Source: Arthrobacter sp. ERGS1:01
GTDB lineage: Bacteria; Actinomycetota; Actinomycetes; Actinomycetales; Micrococcaceae
Direction: 5' to 3'
DNA: 64,000 nucleotides
NCBI RefSeq assembly: GCF_001281315.1
Contig: NZ_CP012477.1
Location: 62,001-126,000 of the forward strand
Positions 7,872 to 16,231 of this stretch are shown here, piece by piece (the first letter of the stretch is position 1; the number at the start of each line of letters is the position of its first letter). The notes under the pieces were generated by a model that did not search any database, was not told the origin of the DNA, and saw only the letters and a program-made list of their open reading frames with translations. Both the position numbers and the translations under genes were made by a program.

Positions 7872-8755
7872 CGCAGGAAGTCCATCAGCGTGGATGAGAG
7901 GACCTTGGCCGTCACACTCAGGGAGGCCTGGTAGGCCAGTTCCTGGGTCTTCAGGTCAAGGATCGCGCTGCCCAGGTCGAGGTCCTCGACGCCGGCACGC
8001 TGGTTTTCCAGGTCGACGACGGCGGTGGTGTTGGTGTCCTTGGCACGCAGCAGTTCGGCGTGCCGAGCACCCACCACGGAGCGTTGGCCAATCACATTGT
8101 CCAAAGCCGCATTGACGGAATCGATCGAATCCCGCACAGGGGCGCCCGAACGCAGATCGGCGGAGATCTTGTCGATCAGCCCAAAGACGGAGTCCGCTCC
8201 CGTGCCAAAGATGGCCGCACCATCGGCATCCACCCGGATGGTTGCGTCGGGGCCGATCCGGCGCTGCACGGTGCTGCCCGGCGCGCCGGTAAACGTGGGC
8301 GGGGCGCCGTCCGCGAACGCGTTCTTTTCATCGGAGTTGCCGGCAAAAACGCTCCGGCCCAAATACTTGGTGTTGGCCTGGCCCAAAAGGTCCGTCCGGA
8401 TGGAGTCCAGCTCGGCCGCAATGGCCTCCTTGGCCACGGCGGGCAGGCCGTCGCTGGAGGCCTGGAGGGTCAGGTATTGCACGCGCTGGAGCAACGTCAC
8501 CGACGTGTCCAGTGCGCCGTTGGCCGTGGTCATCCAGTCGTTGCCGTTGTCGATGTTCCTCCCGTACTGTGCGGCCTGGGCCTGTGCGGCGCGCACTGCC
8601 AGCGAGTCGGCGGCCGCCGAGGGGTCGTCGGAAAGCCGGGGGTTCTTTTGCAGGTTGCCGGCATTGAGCTGGGCCTGCGCCAGCTTGGCGGAGTTGGACT
8701 GCATGCCGCGCTGGGCGGAGGCCGCGCTGGTTTGCATGGTGACTCGGGTCAGCAT
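7868..8755 (-). CDS. flgL: FlgL, hook-filament junction protein (HAP3)
   Basis: Second junction protein joining hook to flagellin filament, about 295 aa. The N-terminus (MLTRVTMQTSAASAQRGMQSNSAKLAQAQLNAGNLQ) and C-terminus (AYQASLSVTAKVLSSTLMDFL) are the paired helices shared with flagellin, expected to form the D0/D1 coiled coil. ATG 8755 is preferred to an earlier in-frame start at 8797 because it gives the canonical N-terminus and sits exactly at the flgK stop (8757). Exported by the flagellar type III system. Confidence 0.92.
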   Translation of the reverse strand: MLTRVTMQTSAASAQRGMQSNSAKLAQAQLNAGNLQKNPRLSDDPSAAADSLAVRAAQAQAAQYGRNIDNGNDWMTTANGALDTSVTLLQRVQYLTLQASSDGLPAVAKEAIAAELDSIRTDLLGQANTKYLGRSVFAGNSDEKNAFADGAPPTFTGAPGSTVQRRIGPDATIRVDADGAAIFGTGADSVFGLIDKISADLRSGAPVRDSIDSVNAALDNVIGQRSVVGARHAELLRAKDTNTTAVVDLENQRAGVEDLDLGSAILDLKTQELAYQASLSVTAKVLSSTLMDFLR

Positions 8756-8756
8756 G

Positions 8757-10175
8757 TCAGCGGCCCACCCTTCCGGTTTGGTTGATGAGGACGTCAAGGG
8801 ATTCGTCGATGGCCGTCATGACGCGGGCCGCAGCCTGGTAGGCATGTTGGAAGGAGAGCAGGTTGACGTTTTCCTCGTCAAGGTCCACCGTCGCGTTGGC
8901 CTGTTGGGCTGAGACCGCGTTGTTGAGCGTCAGGTCCGCCAGGACGGCCTGCCGGAGCCCGGTCTGGATGTCAACGCCCAGCCGCACCACGGTGTCGGAC
9001 CACTGCGCATCGGGGGAGCCGCTGCCCTTGCCCAGTTGCGAAATGGCGTCTGCCACCGAGCCGTCCTTGCCGCCCGCACCAACCGCGCCGGCGGCAATGC
9101 CGGAGGCATCCTTGGGTGCGACGGCAAGGCCCAGTGCCGCCGGAACGCCCGCGGTGAAGGTGAAGAAGTCGTGGCCGGTGGTGCCGTCGGGGGTGGCTCC
9201 GCCCTGGTGGACGGTGTTGACGGTATCGGCCAGCTTTTGCGCCAGCGCGTTGTAGGAGGCGGCTGTTTGGGTGATCATGCCGCCCGTTCCGTCAAGGGCG
9301 GCTGGCTTGAGCACCGACAGCATGCCGGCGAGTTTTCCGCCGTCGAGGTCCACGCTTGAGCCGGGGCGGTGTGCCCATTCCAACTGGACGGTGCCGCCGT
9401 CGCCCATCCGTGCCGCACCGGTGACCTTCACGGCGTTGGCGGTGTCACCGGAGACCAGGGCGTTCCCGCCCAGGAGGACCTCATTGCCGCCACCGGGCAG
9501 ATCGCGCACGGTGCCGCCGGCCAGCTGGGCAAGCCGGGCGCTGAGCGTATCCCGCTGGTCGATGAGCTCGTTGGCGGGCGTGCCCGCGGCGTTGGCGCTG
9601 CGGATTGCCTTGTTCAGGCCGGCCACCTGCGTGGCGGTGGTGTTGATGTCGGCAACCACGGTGTCCGCATTGGCCCGGGTTTGCGACCACTGCGTGTCCA
9701 GCTCCGAGTACCCTGACGCGATGCTCTTGACCAGGGATGCGGACTTTTCCAGCAGGACGGCCGACGGCGCGGCCTCACCGGCGTGGTTCGTGACGCCCTC
9801 CCAGGCCGTCCAGAAACCCTGCAACTGTGAGGAGATGCCGTTGGCCCCGGGCTCGTTGAGCGTGTTTTCAATGTTGGTCAGGGCATCGGCCCGCACGCTC
9901 GTATAACCGGCTGCCGAGAAGCTGGTGCGCACGCGGCCGTCCAGGAACGAATCTCCCAACCGGGTGATGCCCGTGACGCCCACGCCCTGGCCGGTTTTGA
10001 CGCCAAGATCGTTCAGCGTGCTGCGGGCGGGGGCACCCAGCCCGGCAAACTCGGCACGCTGGCGCGTGTAGCCGGGCGTGTTGACGTTGGTCAGGTTCTG
10101 GCCAACGGTGTTCAAGCCGGTGCGGGCCGCATTGAGCCCCGACAGGGCCGTATTCAGCCCACTAAAAGTACTCAC
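8757..10175 (-). CDS. flgK: FlgK, hook-associated protein 1
   Basis: First hook-filament junction protein, 472 aa. The N-terminal rod/hook signature is clear (LNTALSGLNAARTGLNTVGQNLTNVNTPGYTRQ), and the C-terminus (VNLDEENVNLLSFQHAYQAAARVMTAIDESLDVLIN) is the standard FlgK ending. It lies between flgN, its likely export chaperone, and flgL, in the usual order. Confidence 0.95.
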   Translation of the reverse strand: MSTFSGLNTALSGLNAARTGLNTVGQNLTNVNTPGYTRQRAEFAGLGAPARSTLNDLGVKTGQGVGVTGITRLGDSFLDGRVRTSFSAAGYTSVRADALTNIENTLNEPGANGISSQLQGFWTAWEGVTNHAGEAAPSAVLLEKSASLVKSIASGYSELDTQWSQTRANADTVVADINTTATQVAGLNKAIRSANAAGTPANELIDQRDTLSARLAQLAGGTVRDLPGGGNEVLLGGNALVSGDTANAVKVTGAARMGDGGTVQLEWAHRPGSSVDLDGGKLAGMLSVLKPAALDGTGGMITQTAASYNALAQKLADTVNTVHQGGATPDGTTGHDFFTFTAGVPAALGLAVAPKDASGIAAGAVGAGGKDGSVADAISQLGKGSGSPDAQWSDTVVRLGVDIQTGLRQAVLADLTLNNAVSAQQANATVDLDEENVNLLSFQHAYQAAARVMTAIDESLDVLINQTGRVGR

Positions 10176-10184
10176 TTGTGTCCT

Positions 10185-10667
10185 CTAAACGCTTTCGTCC
10201 AGAAGCCGGGAGCCGGCATCCTGGCTGGTGTGCCCGTGATGGTCGTAGGTGCCGGCCTCGGGGGCCAGGTTTGCCGCGGAATCCTGGGTCGACCGCAACC
10301 CGGCCCGCAGGAAGTGCAGGTTGGTGTCGCGCAGGCTGCGCACCTGCTCCACCTGGGCCATCATGGCGCGGTGGTGGTCGGCCAGGATTTCCGCCCACGG
10401 CCCGGCGGGTGCGGCGTCGGCCAAATCCAGCAGGCCGGCGTCGTCGGCAAGGCCCCACGCGGTGGCGACGGCGGAGGCGACGGCGGTCCGCTCCAGGGAG
10501 GTGGCACGCAACCGTTCCATCACATGTCCCACTTCGCGGGTGGCGCTGTCGAGCCAACGGGTCTTTCCGGAGGTGAGCACCAGGTGCTCCTCCTCCAACT
10601 TAAAGACCAAAAGATCGAGCAATTCACGTTCACGCCACAGCAAGGTCGTCAATTCCTCTGGGCCCAT
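10185..10667 (-). CDS. flgN: FlgN-type export chaperone
   Basis: Helical protein of 160 aa with the FlgN pattern (LLWRERELLDLLVFKLEEEHLVL near the N-terminus), predicted to be mostly coiled coil. FlgN holds FlgK and FlgL unfolded and delivers them to the export gate. First gene of the leftward unit. ATG 10667 is preceded by AAAGGA and, further upstream, by a sigma-28-type promoter on this strand. Confidence 0.82.
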   Translation of the reverse strand: MGPEELTTLLWRERELLDLLVFKLEEEHLVLTSGKTRWLDSATREVGHVMERLRATSLERTAVASAVATAWGLADDAGLLDLADAAPAGPWAEILADHHRAMMAQVEQVRSLRDTNLHFLRAGLRSTQDSAANLAPEAGTYDHHGHTSQDAGSRLLDESV

Positions 10668-10709
10668 GGATAAAGTCCTTTCATCGGGCCGAAGCAGGTT
10701 CTTGGATAA

Positions 10710-10736
10710 CTATCGGCAGCTATTGATTCCCGGTTA
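10710..10736 (-). promoter_or_regulatory. Sigma-28 (FliA)-type promoter of flgN-flgK-flgL-fliW
   Basis: Read on the minus strand: TAAC (10736-10733), 15 bp, GCCGATAG (10717-10710). The start of transcription would fall near 10703, giving a leader of about 36 nt that contains the AAAGGA ribosome-binding site. Same boxes and spacing as four other promoters in the island. Confidence 0.85.
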
Positions 10737-10909
10737 GCGCCGGATTGCCGGCGGGGTGAAAACGCCACGCCCGTTGCGGGCCGGACGTGGGTCGAATGCG
10801 GGTGCGGTGATTTACAGTTAGGTGGTTACACGCGCGATCGACGTTCACCGGTTTCTGGGGGTGTACGGCGTCGAAGCACTTTTATGAATTGCCTTAGGGG
10901 GGCAAACAA

Positions 10910-11743
10910 TTGAATCGCGTTGAGCGCGACGCTTTAGTCGTGCAAAATTTGCCACTGGTGGGGTACCTTGTGGCGGAGATCTGCATGCGCGCGGACCACC
11001 TTAGCCGGGAGGATCTGACGCAGGTGGGGGCCATTGCGCTCATCCAGTGTGCCGAGTCATTCGACGAGGCGCTGGGGGTGCCTTTTGGCGCCTACGCGCG
11101 CCGCCGCATCAAGGGCGCCTTCGCCGACGAGCTGCGCCGCGACGACTGGGCCACCCGGGGCGCACGCACCCGCATGGGCGAGCTGGCAGCCGTCAAGGAG
11201 ACCCTGACGAGCGCGCTGGGCCGCATTCCGCGGGTCGAGGAGCTGGCCGTTGCCATGGGCGTTGACCGGGCCGCGGTGGAAGCCTCCCAGCTGGATGCCG
11301 CCCGCAGCGTCACACCCCTGACCGACGTGATCGCCGACCTGGTCGCGGCCACGTCCCTGAGCCCCGAAGAAGCGGTGGTGGCGGCCGAACACGAGGATTT
11401 CCTGGCGCAGGCCGTCGCGGCATTGCCCGCGAAGATGCGCTACATCGTTGAACAGGTCTACTACCACGACCGCACGGTCAAAGACCTTGCCGAGGAGCTT
11501 GGTTCGAGCCATTCGGCGGTGTCCCAGCAGCGCACCGAGGGCATGCGGCTGCTGCGTGACGGTTTGGAACGGCACTACCTGGCGACGTCGGACGCGGCCT
11601 CGCCGGCGCACGCCCGCATTGCGGCGGCGCGCCGCGAGGACTACCTGGCCGAGTTGGGCACCCGCACCCTGGGCGGGGCCACCCGGGCACGGCAGGGCCG
11701 GTCATTGGGCGCCCCGGGCGAGGCGCTGCCCGCGGTGGGATAG
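10910..11743 (+). CDS. fliA: FliA/SigD-type flagellar RNA polymerase sigma factor
   Basis: Sigma-70 family, group 3, 277 aa. Region 2 is seen as LVGYLVAEICMRADHLSREDLTQVGAIALIQCAESFDEALGVPFGAYARRRIKGAFADELRRDDW; region 3 as RIPRVEELAVAMGVDRAAVEAS; and the region 4 helix-turn-helix as DRTVKDLAEELGSSHSAVSQQRTEGMRLLR. It should direct polymerase to the five TWAC-N15-GCCGAYAG promoters in the island. The start is a TTG at 10910 after an AGGGGGG ribosome-binding site. No flgM anti-sigma gene is seen in the window. A basic tail of ~40 aa follows region 4. No clear copy of the flagellar promoter motif precedes it. Confidence 0.9.
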   Translation: MNRVERDALVVQNLPLVGYLVAEICMRADHLSREDLTQVGAIALIQCAESFDEALGVPFGAYARRRIKGAFADELRRDDWATRGARTRMGELAAVKETLTSALGRIPRVEELAVAMGVDRAAVEASQLDAARSVTPLTDVIADLVAATSLSPEEAVVAAEHEDFLAQAVAALPAKMRYIVEQVYYHDRTVKDLAEELGSSHSAVSQQRTEGMRLLRDGLERHYLATSDAASPAHARIAAARREDYLAELGTRTLGGATRARQGRSLGAPGEALPAVG

Positions 11744-11751
11744 GCGGCAGC

Positions 11752-11772
11752 GGCAACTTCCGTGAAGTTGCT
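11752..11772 (+). terminator. Hairpin at the end of fliA, touching the fliC promoter
   Basis: Perfect 8-bp stem GCAACTTC / GAAGTTGC with a 3-nt loop. Its right arm ends at the -35 box of the flagellin promoter. There is no T-tract, so termination may be partial. Confidence 0.5.
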
Positions 11773-11798
11773 TACGGGGTTCGCCCGGTTGCCGACAG
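11772..11798 (+). promoter_or_regulatory. Sigma-28-type promoter of flagellin gene
   Basis: TTAC at 11772-11775, 15 bp, GCCGACAG at 11791-11798. The expected start of transcription is near 11805, giving a leader of about 57 nt before the fliC ATG. Confidence 0.85.
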
Positions 11799-11807
11799 TG
11801 GGGGTTA

Positions 11808-11827
11808 GCTGCCCACGGACGGGCGGC
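11808..11827 (+). promoter_or_regulatory. Putative CsrA-binding hairpin 1 in the fliC leader
   Basis: 7-bp stem GCTGCCC / GGGCGGC (one U-G pair) closing the hexaloop ACGGAC. GGA in a hexaloop is the preferred CsrA/RsmA target. It corresponds in position to the upstream site in the Bacillus hag leader. Confidence 0.65.
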
Positions 11828-11840
11828 TTCGGTAATACCC

Positions 11841-11858
11841 AAATCTCACGGAGGATTT
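11841..11858 (+). promoter_or_regulatory. Putative CsrA-binding hairpin 2 covering the fliC Shine-Dalgarno
   Basis: 5-bp stem AAATC / GATTT with the loop TCACGGAG; the GGA of the loop is part of the GGAGG ribosome-binding site at 11850-11854. CsrA bound here would block ribosome entry, as at the second site of Bacillus hag. Confidence 0.6.
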
Positions 11859-11862
11859 ACTC

Positions 11863-13032
11863 ATGGGCATGCAAGTCAACACCAACCTCGCGGCAAACAA
11901 CGCTTACCGCAACCTGAGCACCACCCAGAATGCGCTGGGCAAGTCGATGGAGAAGCTCTCCAGCGGCCTGCGCATCAACCGTGCGTCCGATGACGCAGCC
12001 GGCATGGCGATCTCCGAGGGCCTGAAGTCACAGGTCAACGGTTACACGGTTGCCGCCCGCAACGCCCAGGACGGCATTTCCGTCGTCCAGACCGCTGAAG
12101 GCGCGCTGACCCAGGTGCACTCCATGCTGCAGCGCATGCGCGACCTGGCAGTCCAGGGCGGCAACGACTCCAACAATGACGATTCCCGCAAGGCGATCAA
12201 GAAGGAAACGGATCAGCTGACGCAGGAGCTGACCCGCATGTCCGAGGCCACGAAGTTCAACGGCAAGTCGCTGCTGGACGGTTCGACGGCCAAAATGGAT
12301 TTCCAGGTCGGTGCCGACGGCAACGCGAGCAACCAGATTTCCGTCAACCTTTCCATGGCGAACGTGAAGTCCATTGCCGCCGAGCTCAACGGTGGCGACT
12401 TGGCCGCTGCTGGCACGAAGTTCGATATTGCCGCCATCGGTGCGGTTGGAGGTGCGTCAACCTTCACATCAACCAAGGGTGGCGTTGCAACCACCATCAC
12501 CACGGCTAACCTCGGTGCTCCCGGCGCGTTCACCAGTGTAGAAGGTTACGCTGATGCCCTGCGCAAGGACGCCGCGTTCTCGGCCAACTTCACGGTGACC
12601 GTGGAGAAGGACGCCAACGGCGCCGGAACGGGCATTTCTGTCAATGCCAAGGATGGTGGCACGCTTGGCACCACCTCGGCAGGAACGGGCATCAGTGCCG
12701 GAACTGCGGGAACTGCCCTGACGGGTACGGGGCTGGACTTCTCCACGGCTGCCAACGCCCAGGCTTCCCTGAACCTGATCGACACGCAGATCAAGACGGT
12801 TTCCGATGCCCGCGCAGACCTCGGTGCCGTGCAGAACCGTTTGGAGTCGGCCGTCAACAACCTGAACGTCGGCAAGGAAAACCTGACCGCTGCCACCTCG
12901 CGCATCACCGATGTCGACATGGCCTCGGAAATGGTCTCCTTCACGCGTTCCAACATCCTCTCCCAGGCAGGCACGGCCATGCTGGCCCAGGCCAACCAGT
13001 CCAACCAGGGTGTCCTGAAGCTCCTCGGCTAA
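11863..13032 (+). CDS. fliC: FliC flagellin
   Basis: Filament subunit of 389 aa. Conserved N-terminal D0/D1 (LAANNAYRNLSTTQNALGKSMEKLSSGLRINRASDDAAGMAISEGLKSQ) and C-terminal D1/D0 (RITDVDMASEMVSFTRSNILSQAGTAMLAQANQSNQGVLKLLG) flank a variable Thr/Gly/Ala-rich surface domain (residues ~175-305). It has its own sigma-28 promoter, a leader with two GGA hairpins and a strong GGAGG site, all fitting a highly expressed, post-transcriptionally controlled gene. A terminator follows. It is the only flagellin gene in the window. Confidence 0.97.
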   Translation: MGMQVNTNLAANNAYRNLSTTQNALGKSMEKLSSGLRINRASDDAAGMAISEGLKSQVNGYTVAARNAQDGISVVQTAEGALTQVHSMLQRMRDLAVQGGNDSNNDDSRKAIKKETDQLTQELTRMSEATKFNGKSLLDGSTAKMDFQVGADGNASNQISVNLSMANVKSIAAELNGGDLAAAGTKFDIAAIGAVGGASTFTSTKGGVATTITTANLGAPGAFTSVEGYADALRKDAAFSANFTVTVEKDANGAGTGISVNAKDGGTLGTTSAGTGISAGTAGTALTGTGLDFSTAANAQASLNLIDTQIKTVSDARADLGAVQNRLESAVNNLNVGKENLTAATSRITDVDMASEMVSFTRSNILSQAGTAMLAQANQSNQGVLKLLG

Positions 13033-13068
13033 ATCGAGAAACTTCTTCGGGGCAACACGACCCGATCT

Positions 13069-13108
13069 GCGATGCCTGGCGGCCGTTTTCGCGGTCGCCA
13101 GGCATCGC
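13069..13108 (+). terminator. fliC terminator
   Basis: 13-bp perfect stem (GCGATGCCTGGCG / its complement) with a 14-nt loop containing TTTT, 36 bp after the fliC stop. It would separate abundant fliC mRNA from fliD. Confidence 0.75.
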
Positions 13109-13199
13109 GGGCTTGGGCATGGCCTTGCGGGAAACCGCCGGGCCGTGCCTTCGCCTGAGGTAACCGCACCACCACGGCACTGCGAAAAGGAACCGCCTC

Positions 13200-14591
13200 A
13201 TGGGCATGGGAATCGACGGACTGACGTCCGGGCTGGACACCACGGCCATCATCAACGCGCTCATCGCGGCAGAGTCCCGGCCGCAGACGCTGATGAAGGG
13301 CAAGGTCACCTCGGACACCGCCCTCGTGACGGCCATGCAGGCCCTGAACACCAAGTTTGCGTCCCTGACCACACAGGCGGCTGCCCTGGCCAAGCCCGGC
13401 GGGCTGGACATGTACCAGGCAACGTCGTCGTCCGACGCCATCACCGCGAAACTTGGCTCCGGTGCCCAGTCCACGAGCCTTGATTTGAGCGTGAACAAAC
13501 TGGCACAGGCCCACTCGGTGGTCAGTGCCCCCATGACGGAATGGCCCGCGACGCCCGCCGTCATGACGTTCGTCAAGACTGACGGCAGCAAAACCGAGGT
13601 CACCGCCGAAACCGGCTCCCTCGACGACATGGCCTACGCCATCAACCACTCCGCTGCCGGGATTTCCGCCGTCAAGATCGCCTCCGGCAAGGACGCCGTC
13701 ACGGGCGCCACCCAGTACCGGCTCCAACTCACCGCCAAGGACACCGGCGAGGCCAACGCCTTTACCGCCCACCAGGGCAGCATTGCCGACGTCGACGCCG
13801 GCACCTCCACCAAACTGACGGACGCGGCGGGGTCGGCCGTGTTGCGCACCGGCCAGGACGCCAAGGTGACGCTGTGGGCCGGTACCGCCGCGGAACAGTC
13901 CATCACCTCCGCCTCCAACACCTTTGCCGCCATTGCCCCCGGCATCGACATCACCGTCAACAAACTTTCCGCGGACCCCGTCGCTGTCTCCGTCTCGCGG
14001 GATGCAGGAAAGGTCACGGCGGCTGCTAAGGACCTGGCCAGTGCCGTCAACGTCATTCTGGGCTCCATCTTCACCCAGTCCACGGTGACGGCCGGATCGG
14101 GGACGGACGGCTCCGCCAGCGCCAAGGGCGGGCTGTTTACCGGCGAAAGCACCATCTCCGACGCCAAGACAAAGCTGTTCAGCTCCGTCACCACGCCCGT
14201 GAACGGGCTTTCCCCGGCTAGCATCGGCATCAACACCACCAAAAACGGCGACCTGGCCTTTGATGCGGATGCCTTTGCCGCCGCCTATGCCAAGGATCCG
14301 GTTGCCACGGAGAAGATGCTCCAAACCATCGCCTCCCGTGTTGCAGACACGGCCAAGGCGATCTCCGACCCGTACGACGGCGCTCTCTCGCAACGGGTCA
14401 AGGGGCAGCAGTCGGTCATTGATGACCTCAATACCCAAATTGTCGACTGGGACACCCGCCTGACAAACCGGCGGGCCTCCCTGCAGGCCGTCTACACGAA
14501 CCTTGAGGTCCAATTGAGCAAAATGCAGTCTCAACAATCCTGGCTGTCCGCGCAGATCAGCTCCTTCGACGCAGCGGCCAGCAAGAAGTGA
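13200..14591 (+). CDS. fliD: FliD, filament cap protein (HAP2)
   Basis: Cap protein of 463 aa that sits at the filament tip and folds incoming flagellin. The N-terminus (MGIDGLTSGLDTTAIINALIAAESRP) is the canonical FliD start, and the C-terminus (DWDTRLTNRRASLQAVYTNLEVQLSKMQSQQSWLSAQISSF) is the FliD C-terminal helix. AAAGGA lies 8 bp before ATG 13200. No dedicated promoter was recognised, so it probably relies on read-through or on an unseen promoter in the 167-bp gap. It is followed by the export chaperone gene fliS. Confidence 0.95.
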   Translation: MGMGIDGLTSGLDTTAIINALIAAESRPQTLMKGKVTSDTALVTAMQALNTKFASLTTQAAALAKPGGLDMYQATSSSDAITAKLGSGAQSTSLDLSVNKLAQAHSVVSAPMTEWPATPAVMTFVKTDGSKTEVTAETGSLDDMAYAINHSAAGISAVKIASGKDAVTGATQYRLQLTAKDTGEANAFTAHQGSIADVDAGTSTKLTDAAGSAVLRTGQDAKVTLWAGTAAEQSITSASNTFAAIAPGIDITVNKLSADPVAVSVSRDAGKVTAAAKDLASAVNVILGSIFTQSTVTAGSGTDGSASAKGGLFTGESTISDAKTKLFSSVTTPVNGLSPASIGINTTKNGDLAFDADAFAAAYAKDPVATEKMLQTIASRVADTAKAISDPYDGALSQRVKGQQSVIDDLNTQIVDWDTRLTNRRASLQAVYTNLEVQLSKMQSQQSWLSAQISSFDAAASKK

Positions 14592-14593
14592 CC

Positions 14594-14995
14594 ATGAACG
14601 CGAGCCGCGCCCTGAACGCGTACCAACGCGAAGCCATCCTTTCCGCGTCCCCGGCGCGATTGCTGACCATGCTGTACGACAGGCTCCTCCTTGACCTGGG
14701 CCGGGCCGAAGCGGCGCAGCTCGCCGAAGAGTGGCCGACGGCCCACGAAAACCTGTTGCACGCCCAGGACATCCTCGCCGAGCTGTCCGCTTCCCTGCAG
14801 CCCGAACTCTGGACCGGCGCCGACCAACTCCTGGGAATCTACAACTACGCCGGTGCCGCGCTGATGAATGCGAACATCCACCGCAACGTCGAGCTCACGC
14901 GCGAATGCGTCGCACTGCTCGAACCACTCCGGGCCACCTGGCATGAGGCGGCGGGACTGCCGGCCGCTGCGGCCGGAGTCGGGCAGGCTTCATGA
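14594..14995 (+). CDS. fliS: FliS, flagellin export chaperone
   Basis: Protein of 133 aa with the FliS signature AYQREAILSASPARLLTMLYDRLLLDLGRAE. It binds the flagellin C-terminal helix in the cytoplasm and prevents early assembly. The start is taken at ATG 14594, just after the fliD stop; a GTG at 14588 overlapping fliD is an alternative. The fliD-fliS order is widely conserved. Confidence 0.92.
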   Translation: MNASRALNAYQREAILSASPARLLTMLYDRLLLDLGRAEAAQLAEEWPTAHENLLHAQDILAELSASLQPELWTGADQLLGIYNYAGAALMNANIHRNVELTRECVALLEPLRATWHEAAGLPAAAAGVGQAS

Positions 14996-15366
14996 TCTGG
15001 CCGGCCGCGGTCCAGGATTACCTGCCCGATGCCCGGTACGCCCATGCCTATTACCTAGCAGTGGAGGAAACCATCGCGGAATCAGCAGCAGACGAGGCAG
15101 CCAACGAGCTGTGGATGTCGGTGATCGAGGACCTGGAGGCACAGCTGGCAGCGGCAGGGCCGGTCCCCACCGCCGGTTGGGTCCCGCCCGCCCTTCCGGG
15201 CCCCCTTCCCGAGGACCTGGTTGAGCGGGCCGTCCGGCTTGCACAGGCACAGGCCGAGGTGGTTGAGGCACTGCGGACGTCCCTCGAGGCCACCGCCGGT
15301 GAACTGGCCGCCCTGGCACCCGCCCGCGCAACGGCGTCGGCCGTCTACCTGGATGTCATGGGTTAG
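14992..15366 (+). CDS. FliT-like small helical protein after fliS
   Basis: Protein of 124 aa overlapping the end of fliS by 4 bp. It occupies the position of fliT, the FliD chaperone, in many flagellar operons and has a predicted long C-terminal helix (EDLVERAVRLAQAQAEVVEALRTSLEATAGELAAL). The sequence itself is not conserved enough to be sure. The N-terminal half contains acidic, Tyr-rich stretches and a Pro-rich linker (residues ~58-72). Export chaperone is an inference from position, size and helicity. Confidence 0.55.
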   Translation: MIWPAAVQDYLPDARYAHAYYLAVEETIAESAADEAANELWMSVIEDLEAQLAAAGPVPTAGWVPPALPGPLPEDLVERAVRLAQAQAEVVEALRTSLEATAGELAALAPARATASAVYLDVMG

Positions 15367-15398
15367 ACGAGCGGCTAAAAATAATTGGCGAAACCGGC

Positions 15399-15425
15399 TT
15401 ACCCCGTTCCCGCGGTAGCCGATAG
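15399..15425 (+). promoter_or_regulatory. Sigma-28-type promoter of the flgB basal-body operon
   Basis: TTAC at 15399-15402, 15 bp, GCCGATAG at 15418-15425. It lies about 74 bp before the flgB start and would drive the run from flgB to flgE. Confidence 0.85.
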
Positions 15426-15498
15426 TCACTGTTGAGCATGGATCGCTCGACCCTTTTGGCCATGGACAGGCCGCACCGTATCGTCAAGAGAGTTCGCA

Positions 15499-15840
15499 GT
15501 GCTTGATTCCGTGGTCACTGTGGCGCTGACCAGCGCCCTCAACGGCTTGTCCCTGCGCCAGCGCGCCATTGCCGACAACATCGCCAACGTCAACACCCCC
15601 GGCTACACGGCCCAGCGGGTGAAATTCGAGGACGCGCTGGCCGAATCGGTGAGCCGCCGCGACGGCAACGTCACCGCCACCACGGAACGCTCGCTGGAAC
15701 CGACCCAGCTCAACGGCAATAACGTCAACCTTGACACCGAGACCCTCTCAAACATTGAAACCGTGCTGCGCTACCAATTTGCCGCGCAGGCCGTCAATGG
15801 CGAATTCACCGCCATGCGCACCGTGCTGAAGGGCCAGTAG
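15499..15840 (+). CDS. flgB: FlgB, flagellar basal-body rod protein
   Basis: Proximal rod subunit of 113 aa, slightly short for the family. It has the signature LNGLSLRQRAIADNIANVNTPGYTAQRVKFEDAL. The start is GTG 15499 with only a weak AAGAGAG site; the alternative Met codons do not fit the family. It opens the rod/export operon downstream of a sigma-28-type promoter and is followed 1 bp later by flgC. Confidence 0.93.
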   Translation: MLDSVVTVALTSALNGLSLRQRAIADNIANVNTPGYTAQRVKFEDALAESVSRRDGNVTATTERSLEPTQLNGNNVNLDTETLSNIETVLRYQFAAQAVNGEFTAMRTVLKGQ

Positions 15841-15841
15841 C

Positions 15842-16228
15842 ATGAGCGACGCGATCGGCATCGCCTCCACCGGCCTGACCCTGCACCGCAAGTGGCTCGA
15901 CGCCGTCTCGGACAACCTTGCCAACGTCAACACCGCCACGGCCACCAGCGGTGACGCCTTCCGGGCCCGCTACGTGGTGGCCCAGGCCGGTGCCGGAGAC
16001 AGCGGCGTCTACGTGGCCGGCGCCGCCTACGGCAAGGCCGAGGGCCGCATGGTGTACGAACCCGACCACCCGCTGGCCGACGCCAAAGGCTACGTGCGCT
16101 ACCCGGACATGGACCTGGCCTCCCAGATGGGGCAGCTGATCATGGCCCAGCGCGGCTACGAGGCGAACGCCTCGGTGGTGGACCGCGCCAAGACCATGTA
16201 CGAAGCCGGATTGCAGATTGGAAAGTAA
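15842..16228 (+). CDS. flgC: FlgC, flagellar basal-body rod protein
   Basis: Rod subunit of 128 aa. The N-terminal signature is IASTGLTLHRKWLDAVSDNLANVNTA and the C-terminal one DLASQMGQLIMAQRGYEANASVVDRAKTMYEAGLQIGK, as expected for FlgC. It is exported and polymerises between FlgB and the distal rod. Confidence 0.94.
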   Translation: MSDAIGIASTGLTLHRKWLDAVSDNLANVNTATATSGDAFRARYVVAQAGAGDSGVYVAGAAYGKAEGRMVYEPDHPLADAKGYVRYPDMDLASQMGQLIMAQRGYEANASVVDRAKTMYEAGLQIGK

Positions 16229-16231
16229 GCC

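Noticed and set aside
10800..10850. A sixth sigma-28-type promoter upstream of fliA
   Set aside because: TTAC is present, but nothing resembling GCCGAYAG lies 15 bp downstream.
15438..15506. 22-codon frame overlapping the flgB start as a leader peptide
   Set aside because: Only a weak GAG ribosome-binding site and no supporting feature; chance short frame.
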